Of a DNA stretch of 64,000 nt, positions 58,422-64,000 are shown piece after piece. This stretch comes from QVMG01 sp032073245 (GTDB lineage Bacteria; Bacteroidota; Bacteroidia; Bacteroidales; Tannerellaceae). The position numbers were made by a program, and so were the translations under genes. The notes below the pieces were generated by a model. That model was not told the origin of the DNA, ran no database searches, and saw only the letters and a list, made by a program, of their open reading frames with translations. The DNA is taken from assembly GCA_032073245.1 (NCBI GenBank), contig DAMANX010000007.1, forward strand, positions 62,001 to 126,000. Reading direction: 5' to 3'. The first letter of the stretch is position 1. Each line of letters begins with the position of its first letter.

Positions 58422-60662
58422 ATGACTAATAGAAATGAGTATTGGAAACATTTCCAAGGCGAAGTGTGGAAGAGAGAAGTGAATGTTAGAGACTTTATCC
58501 AACGTAACTATAAACCCTATGACGGAGACGAATCTTTTTTGGTAGGTTCTACGGAAAAGACAAAGAAAGTCTGGGCAAAGCTTACTGAGATGTTTGAGGA
58601 GGAAAGACGGAAAGGTGTTTACGATGCCGAGCAAAAAAAACCTCAAAGTATTGATGTATACGGCCCTGGATATATTGATAAAGAGAATGAAGTGATTGTA
58701 GGTGTGCAGACAGATGCCCCTCTGAAAAGAGGTATATTCCCCCGTGGTGGTGTCCGCATGGTTGAAAACGCGTTGGAAGCCTATGGCTATAAACTAGACC
58801 CTGCTACAAAAGAAATATTTACAAAATACCGCAAGACACACAACGAGGGTGTCTTTTCTGTTTATACGGATGAGATGATGGCTGTACGTAAGTCTGCTGT
58901 TATTACCGGATTACCGGATGCTTACGGACGCGGACGTATTATTGGTGACTATCGCCGTGTGCCTTTATACGGTACACAAATCCTTCTGGAAGAGAAAAAG
59001 CAATGTATGGAACGTTTGGATATTCAGGAAATTACCGAAGAGATTATCCAGAGACGTGAAGAAATTGCCGACCAGATCAACGCATTAAAAGCATTCGAAA
59101 GAATGTGTGCCAGTTATGGTTTTGATGTAACTTGTCCGGCAAAGAATGCAACAGAAGCAGTGCAATTCCTCTATTTTGCTTATCTGGCAGCAGTAAAAGA
59201 TCAGGATGGTGCAGCAATGTCATTAGGTAGAACGGCTACCTTCCTTGATGTTTATATCGAAAGAGATTTAAAACAGGGTTTACTAACAGAAACGGAAGCG
59301 CAGGAATTGATTGACCAATTCATTATCAAACTGCGTATTGTGCGTTTTCTACGTACTCCTGATTACAACGAACTTTTCTCCGGCGACCCGGTTTGGGTAA
59401 CCGAATCCTTAGGTGGACAAGGTGTTGACGGACGTTCACAGGTGACGAAAACATCTTATCGTTATCTGCATACATTATATAATCTGGGACCGGCACCGGA
59501 ACCCAATCTTACGATATTATGGTTCAATAATGCTCCTGAAAACTGGAAACGTTATTGTGCAAAAGTATCTATCGATACATCTGCTCTGCAATATGAGAAT
59601 GATGATCTGATGCGTCCGGATTATGGCGATGACTATGGTATTGCCTGCTGTGTATCTCCGCTTATTATCGGTAAGCAGATGCAGTTATTCGGTGCACGTG
59701 CCAATTTGGCTAAGTGTCTTCTTTATGCAATCAATGGAGGACGGGATGAAATATCCGGCTTGCAGATTTCACCTATATATGAACCTATCCGTAGCGAGTA
59801 TCTCGATTACGACGAAGTAATGGTGAAATTCGAACAGATGATGCGTTGGCTGGCTAAAGTATATATAAATGCTTTAAAGGTCATTCATTATATGCATGAT
59901 AAGTATGCGTATGAAGCATTTGAAATGTCATTGCATGATGGGAATGTAGAACGTATCCGTGCAACAGGTATTGCCGGTCTTTCTATTGTTGCCGACTCGT
60001 TGGCTGCTATCCGTGATACGAAAGTGAAAGTGATTCGTGATGAGCGTGGACTGGCTGTTGATTTCGAAAGGGAAGGGGAATATATTCCTTTTGGTAATAA
60101 TGATGACCGTACCGATGAAATCGCTATTGATATTACCGAAAAATTTATGGATTATCTCCGTCAGCACCAGACTTACCGTAATGCTATTCCGACACAGTCT
60201 ATTCTGACAATTACTTCCAATGTGGTATATGGTAAGAAAACGGGAGCGACTCCCGATGGCCGTCCTGCCGGTGCGCCTTTTGCTCCGGGAGCAAATCCGA
60301 TGAACGGACGCGACAAAAAAGGTGCGATTGCTGCACTTGCTTCTGTTGCTAAGTTGCCTTTCCAGCATGCACATGACGGAATATCTTATACTTTCGGAGT
60401 TTCTCCTGCCACATTAGGAAAAGAGCGGTCTGTTCAAGTAGATAATCTTGTCGGATTATTGGATGGTTATTTCACACCGGATGGTGGGCAACACCTAAAT
60501 GTGAATGTCTTTGAGAAAGAACTGCTCATCGATGCAATGGAACATCCGGAAAAATATCCGCAGTTAACAATTCGTGTTTCCGGTTATGCCGTGAACTTCG
60601 TTAAGTTGACCCGTGAACAACAATTAGATGTGATTTCCAGAACAATTAATCACTCTCTATAA
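58422..60662 (+). CDS. pflB: Formate C-acetyltransferase (pyruvate formate-lyase)
   Basis: The 746-residue glycyl-radical enzyme has the catalytic Cys pair in YGIACCVSPL (Cys409-Cys410) and the radical Gly in IRVSGYAVNF (Gly721), both at the family positions. RDFIQRNYKPYDGDESFLVG at the start and GRARIIGDY-like GRGRIIGDYRRVPLYG also fit. It converts pyruvate and CoA to acetyl-CoA and formate under anaerobic conditions. The activase pflA follows after 66 bp that hold a small hairpin repeat, and a formate channel gene precedes it. Confidence 0.97.
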   Translation: MTNRNEYWKHFQGEVWKREVNVRDFIQRNYKPYDGDESFLVGSTEKTKKVWAKLTEMFEEERRKGVYDAEQKKPQSIDVYGPGYIDKENEVIVGVQTDAPLKRGIFPRGGVRMVENALEAYGYKLDPATKEIFTKYRKTHNEGVFSVYTDEMMAVRKSAVITGLPDAYGRGRIIGDYRRVPLYGTQILLEEKKQCMERLDIQEITEEIIQRREEIADQINALKAFERMCASYGFDVTCPAKNATEAVQFLYFAYLAAVKDQDGAAMSLGRTATFLDVYIERDLKQGLLTETEAQELIDQFIIKLRIVRFLRTPDYNELFSGDPVWVTESLGGQGVDGRSQVTKTSYRYLHTLYNLGPAPEPNLTILWFNNAPENWKRYCAKVSIDTSALQYENDDLMRPDYGDDYGIACCVSPLIIGKQMQLFGARANLAKCLLYAINGGRDEISGLQISPIYEPIRSEYLDYDEVMVKFEQMMRWLAKVYINALKVIHYMHDKYAYEAFEMSLHDGNVERIRATGIAGLSIVADSLAAIRDTKVKVIRDERGLAVDFEREGEYIPFGNNDDRTDEIAIDITEKFMDYLRQHQTYRNAIPTQSILTITSNVVYGKKTGATPDGRPAGAPFAPGANPMNGRDKKGAIAALASVAKLPFQHAHDGISYTFGVSPATLGKERSVQVDNLVGLLDGYFTPDGGQHLNVNVFEKELLIDAMEHPEKYPQLTIRVSGYAVNFVKLTREQQLDVISRTINHSL

Positions 60663-60667
60663 TTATA

Positions 60668-60714
60668 GCGACGGTGTGTAGAGACAAGGCAAGTCTTGTC
60701 TCTACCACTGTCGT
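60668..60714. repeat. Small palindromic repeat between pflB and pflA
   Basis: CGACGGTG-TGTAGAGACAAG faces CTTGTCTCTA-CCACTGTCG around GCAAGT. The perfect AGAGACAAG / CTTGTCTCT stem makes a stable hairpin in the pflB-pflA mRNA and may lower pflA expression. Confidence 0.7.
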
Positions 60715-60728
60715 AAATTTAATAATCC

Positions 60729-61451
60729 ATGTTAGGAAGAATACACTCACTCGAAAGCTTTGGAACTGTTGATGGTCCCGGATTACGCTTTGTTGTTTTT
60801 ATGCAAGGCTGTCCTCTTCGTTGTTTGTATTGTCATAATCCGGATACATGGGATACAAAGAACCCTTCTAATTACTCAATGTCTGCTTCGGAATTACTAT
60901 CTGAGGTGTTAAAATATAAGAACTATATAGCTAAAGGCGGAGTAACCGTAACAGGAGGTGAACCTTTACTTCAGGCCGAATTTCTTACAGAATTCTTTCG
61001 TTTGTGTAAAGAGGAAGGTATTCATACAGCCCTGGATACTTCCGGTTATATTCTGAATGAAAAGGTCAAAAAGGCATTAGGATTTGTGGATTTAGTTTTG
61101 TTGGATATTAAAACAATTGATGCCGTACTTCATAAACATCTGACAGGAGTGAAACGCGATAATAGCCTGTTGTTCCTGGATTATCTGGAAGAAAAAGGAA
61201 TAGATACATGGATACGGCATGTTGTTGTTCCAGGCCTGACCGATAATGATGAGCAATTAAAGAATTTGGCTGAATACTTGACTAAGTATACTGTAATAAA
61301 GAAAATTGAACTCCTTCCGTATCACATTATGGGAGTCAATAAATACGATCAATTGAAAATGGAATACAAACTGAAAGAAGTTGAACCCCTTTCAGCAGAA
61401 CGTTTAGCAAATGCTAAACGGATATTTAAAGAAGCCGGATTACCCGTTTAG
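60729..61451 (+). CDS. pflA: Pyruvate formate-lyase-activating enzyme (radical SAM)
   Basis: This 240-residue radical SAM enzyme carries the [4Fe-4S] motif CPLRCLYC (Cys28, Cys32, Cys35), the SAM-binding GGV and TGGEPLLQ and LLDIKTIDAVLHK. It installs the glycyl radical on PflB. N-terminal SFGTVDGPGLRFVVFMQGC is typical of PflA rather than of other activases. It follows pflB and needs a reduced flavodoxin, which could be the product of the nearby fldA. Confidence 0.96.
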   Translation: MLGRIHSLESFGTVDGPGLRFVVFMQGCPLRCLYCHNPDTWDTKNPSNYSMSASELLSEVLKYKNYIAKGGVTVTGGEPLLQAEFLTEFFRLCKEEGIHTALDTSGYILNEKVKKALGFVDLVLLDIKTIDAVLHKHLTGVKRDNSLLFLDYLEEKGIDTWIRHVVVPGLTDNDEQLKNLAEYLTKYTVIKKIELLPYHIMGVNKYDQLKMEYKLKEVEPLSAERLANAKRIFKEAGLPV

Positions 61452-61471
61452 CATTTACCTTTCAAAATATG

Positions 61472-62140
61472 TTATACTTCAGGTTCTGTGTCAATCGCTT
61501 TCCATGTGAAGGCCGCAATAGCAGCACCAAGGAATGGAGCAACAATAAACAGCCACAACTGAGAAAGAGCCGCGCCTCCTTGGAAAAGAGCCGGACCGAT
61601 GCTACGTGCCGGATTAACAGACGTACCGGTAATCGGTATACATACAATATGTATAAGTACCAATGCTAATCCAATAGCAATGCCTGCAAATTTTGTATTT
61701 GCTCCTTTAGATGTAGAACCTAATATCACAAGTAGGAAAATAAAGGTAAACACAGTTTCGGCAACAAAAGCCGGAAGAAGATTCGTATAGCTGTTGGCTC
61801 CTGTAAGAGTAGTGGTCGAACCCGAATCTTTTGCTAATATGAATAAAATTGCAGACCCTAAGATAGCTCCTATTACCTGAAATATCATGTAATTGGCAGC
61901 ATCCTTGCCTGAAATGCGTTTGGATAATAACATACCGAGAGTAACGGCAGGATTAATATGGCAACCGGATATCTTACCGATAGTATAAGCCATAATTAAA
62001 ACAGAAAGACCAAATGCAAATGCCACCCCTAAAGTGCCAACTGAAGCAAAAGGTTGAGTTGTACCGGCAAATACTGCACTACCACAACCCATAAGTACAA
62101 GGACCATAGTCCCAATCATCTCTGATAGATACTTTTTCAT
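61472..62140 (-). CDS. aqpZ: Aquaporin Z-type water channel
   Basis: The 222-residue MIP channel has two NPA-type boxes: CHINPAVTLGML and TSVNPARSIGPALFQG. The Ser after NPAR, with ARSIGPA, is typical of AqpZ, in contrast with the Asp of GlpF at 36 kb. Six hydrophobic segments are present. It probably carries water. It is convergent with pflA, and its upstream spacer contains the cobalamin riboswitch of the divergent gene. Confidence 0.92.
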   Translation of the reverse strand: MKKYLSEMIGTMVLVLMGCGSAVFAGTTQPFASVGTLGVAFAFGLSVLIMAYTIGKISGCHINPAVTLGMLLSKRISGKDAANYMIFQVIGAILGSAILFILAKDSGSTTTLTGANSYTNLLPAFVAETVFTFIFLLVILGSTSKGANTKFAGIAIGLALVLIHIVCIPITGTSVNPARSIGPALFQGGAALSQLWLFIVAPFLGAAIAAFTWKAIDTEPEV

Positions 62141-62466
62141 TTCTTTAAATTAAAACGGTTTATAATTAGATATATTAAACAAATATATGAAAGATTATAA
62201 ACATAAAACAAATAAATATGATATATGTTCGACGGCTTGAACTTTTACTCTACTCAAGACTATATATGCTAATGGTCGTAAGGTTATAATTATTCTCTAT
62301 TTTAGGAATCAAATTATGCTTTTTGGAAAACTTTGATTTGTGTTTTTGATTAAAAGTTTTCCGAAAGTCATTGTAAATGTCTGATATTCAATTTTAGGGT
62401 CTGCTTGTTGATAACTTTTTATTATTTAATTGGAACACTTTGTGTGTGGATATGTTTTCTTTTATA
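62141..62466. other. AT-rich spacer upstream of the riboswitch
   Basis: No gene is supported. GGAAAACTTTGA (62325-62336) and TTAAAAGTTTTCC (62350-62362) can form a hairpin. The rest shows no repeat. Confidence 0.5.
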
Positions 62467-62474
62467 TACCTTTG
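62467..62474 (+). promoter_or_regulatory. Candidate -7 element of the riboswitch transcript
   Basis: TACCTTTG matches TAnnTTTG just upstream of the riboswitch. A TTTG at 62439-62442 is 24 bp away, longer than usual. Confidence 0.45.
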
Positions 62475-62479
62475 TTGGT

Positions 62480-62720
62480 AGATACGGTTCCGATATTTTT
62501 CGGATGAAAAGGGAACCGGGTGAGAGTCCCGGACTATCCCCGTAGCTGTAAGTTTCGTAAACAGGGTTGGATATCTTTTGCCACTGAATAAGTGGAAAGT
62601 TGAAAATGAAAAGTTGAAAGTTATTGTATATAAGTTTATAACTTTCAATTCTCAACTCTCAACTTTCAACTGAATTTGGGAAGGCATCCTACTTGAAACA
62701 AGTCAGAAGACCTGCCGTAT
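62480..62720 (+). ncRNA. Cobalamin (AdoCbl) riboswitch with an enlarged variable stem
   Basis: Conserved elements occur in order: GGGAACCGGG and TGAGAGTCCCGGACT (62511-62535), TCCCCGTAGCTGTAAG (62537-62552), CCACTG (62581-62586), GGGAAGGC (62678-62685) and the B12 box AAGTCAGAAGACCTGCC (62700-62716). The variable region between CCACTG and GGGAAGGC is about 91 nt. It is filled by an inverted repeat, 62596-62624 (AAAGTTGAAAATGAAAAGTT and on) against 62637-62668. The gene controlled is a ribonucleotide reductase 165 bases downstream. A stem of GAAAGGCA (62746-62753) with TGCCTTTT and a T-rich tail (62813-62827) could be the expression platform. Confidence 0.9.
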
Positions 62721-62884
62721 AATAAAATGATCTGAGCTTTCGGGTGAAAGGCAGTAAGACAAGCTTTGTTAGAAGTATTTCCTATATAACCGTTGGATAT
62801 TTCCCTTTGCTTTGCCTTTTCTTTTTCCCATGAACTCTATAGTTAAAAACAAGCACGAAGTAAAATATTTAATAAAAGAAGAAT

Positions 62885-64000
62885 ATGGAGTTAGTAATTG
62901 TCAAAAGAGATGGGAAGAAAGAACCGTTCTCCCTCGAAAAAATCCAGAATGCAATAGCCAAAGCATTCTTATCTGTAGGCAGCTTTGCCACACAGGATGT
63001 AATCACCAATATTTTAAGCCGGGTGAGCATCAAGAATGAAACCACTGTGGAAGAGATTCAAAACCAGGTGGAAATAGCCCTTATGGCAGAACGTTATTAT
63101 GCGGTTGCCAAGTCGTATATGATTTATCGCCAGAAACATACGGAAGACCGTGAAGTACGCGACAAATTGCAGTTTCTGATGGATTATTGCGACGCTAAAA
63201 ATGCGGCTACTGGTAGTAAATATGACTCTAACGCTAACGTTGAAAATAAAAATATGGCAACACTCATTGGTGAGTTGCCTAAATCTAACTTTATCCGACT
63301 TAACCGTCGTATGCTGACCGACCGCCTAAAGGATATGTTTGGAAAGGAAGTATCCGATAAATATATTGAGCTTCTTAACAGTCATTACATCTATAAAAAC
63401 GACGAAACCAGTCTGGCTAACTATTGTGCAAGTATCACTATGTATCCATGGCTTATCAGCGGAACAACAGCTATCGGAGGAAACTCAAAAGCTCCTACCA
63501 ACCTTAAATCCTTCTGCGGTGGCTTTGTAAACATGGTCTTTATGGTATCCAGCATGTTGAGCGGAGCTTGTGCTACTCCTGAATTCCTGATGTATATGAA
63601 CTATTTCATCGGTCTGGAATATGGCGACGATTACTATATGGATGCTGATAAAGTAGTTGACCTGTCTAAAAAACAACGTACACTGGATAAAGTAATTACT
63701 GATTATTTCGAACAAATCGTTTACTCCATCAACCAACCTACCGGAGCGCGTAATTTCCAGGCTGTATTCTGGAATATATCTTATTACGACCGTTATTATT
63801 TTGAAAGCTTGTTCAGCAACTTTGTATTCCCTAATGGAGAAGCTCCTCACTGGGAATCACTCAGCTGGTTACAGAAACGCTTTATGAAATGGTTCAACCG
63901 CGAACGTACCCGTGCCATTCTCACCTTCCCGGTTGAGACAATGGCTCTTTTAACAGAAAACGGAGATACAAAAGATAAAGAATATGGCGATTTCACGGCT
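62885..64000 (+). CDS. Ribonucleoside-triphosphate reductase, probably class III (NrdD-like), N-terminal part
   Basis: The open frame gives 372 residues to the window edge. An ATP-cone lies at residues 1 to about 90 (MELVIVKRDGKKEPFSLEKI; EEIQNQVEIALMAERYYAVA). The catalytic part follows: RLNRRMLTDRLKDMFGKEV, LKSFCGGFVNMVFMVSSML, SINQPTGARNFQAVFWNISY and ERTRAILTFPVETMALL. I read this as an anaerobic NrdD of the kind seen in Bacteroidota; the deciding glycyl-radical motif near the C terminus is beyond the window, and a monomeric class II enzyme (NrdJ) cannot be excluded. The AdoCbl riboswitch fits a B12-independent enzyme repressed when cobalamin is present. The start is at ATG 62885, after GAAGAAT. 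Confidence 0.78.
   Translation, partial: MELVIVKRDGKKEPFSLEKIQNAIAKAFLSVGSFATQDVITNILSRVSIKNETTVEEIQNQVEIALMAERYYAVAKSYMIYRQKHTEDREVRDKLQFLMDYCDAKNAATGSKYDSNANVENKNMATLIGELPKSNFIRLNRRMLTDRLKDMFGKEVSDKYIELLNSHYIYKNDETSLANYCASITMYPWLISGTTAIGGNSKAPTNLKSFCGGFVNMVFMVSSMLSGACATPEFLMYMNYFIGLEYGDDYYMDADKVVDLSKKQRTLDKVITDYFEQIVYSINQPTGARNFQAVFWNISYYDRYYFESLFSNFVFPNGEAPHWESLSWLQKRFMKWFNRERTRAILTFPVETMALLTENGDTKDKEYGDFTA

Noticed and set aside
1..64000. tRNA and rRNA genes
   Set aside because: I read the intergenic regions for cloverleaf-like and rRNA-like sequence and found nothing convincing; a covariance-model scan would be needed to exclude a tRNA fully.

Overview
The window is an AT-rich bacterial chromosome segment that reads as Bacteroidota, most likely order Bacteroidales. 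Evidence: a SusC/SusD pair, two further TonB-dependent receptors with N-terminal carboxypeptidase-regulatory domains, a GLPGLI-family protein, a remnant of a type IX secretion C-terminal sorting domain, a split methylmalonyl-CoA mutase, and several Bacteroidota-type promoters (TTTG, about 20 bp, TAnnTTTG). The sorting-domain remnant and the gene mix suggest something near Dysgonomonas/Parabacteroides/Porphyromonas; the genus is an inference.

Layout. 1-5.0 kb: two overlapping LytS-type sensor proteins, one lacking the phospho-acceptor His; a TonB receptor; an AIM24 protein. 5.3-9.2 kb: a five-gene partner-switching operon (STAS antagonist, anti-sigma-type kinase, two histidine-kinase-like proteins, receiver-PP2C phosphatase). 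9.2-9.8 kb: a RAYT transposase flanked by REP palindromes. 9.8-14.4 kb: lipoprotein, large ABCG-type transporter and a CBM9-like protein. 14.4-15.3 kb: repeat-rich spacer. 15.4-19.9 kb: mutA and mutB, split by a small element carrying a GxxExxY-family gene between inverted repeats. 20-27 kb: lipoprotein, ChaN-like protein, TPR-LuxR regulator, T9SS pseudogene, a stand-alone Card1/Can2-like CARF nuclease and a beta-barrel protein. 27.6-30 kb: sodium/solute symporter and EngB. 30-41 kb: a glycerol/glycerophosphodiester locus (periplasmic GDPD, SusD, SusC, GlpF, GlpK, GlpD, divergent GlpR). 41-47.4 kb: Pif1-like helicase with TPRs, SPFH protein plus ribbon-helix-helix protein, HU/SPOR protein, NifX-like protein, acyltransferase. 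47.4-55 kb: lipoprotein, a two-component pair, GLPGLI protein plus TonB receptor, a DUF protein. 55-64 kb: central and anaerobic metabolism (hexokinase, flavodoxin, formate channel, PflB, PflA, aquaporin) and an AdoCbl riboswitch leading into a ribonucleotide reductase that runs off the window.

The genes together fit a fermentative anaerobe: hexokinase and glycerol catabolism feed the triose pool, Pfl with its formate channel handles pyruvate, and MutAB supports the succinate/propionate route. Cobalamin links MutAB (cofactor) and the riboswitch-controlled reductase.

The most unusual layer is the intergenic DNA. At least five palindromic repeat families occur, several nested inside each other with interchangeable cores. 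Two families have a gene-bearing copy (RAYT with REPs; GxxExxY with its own arms) and gene-less copies elsewhere in the window. Two loci also hold arrays of CACA-NN-TGTG palindromes with an exact 22-bp period. No rRNA, tRNA or CRISPR array was seen.
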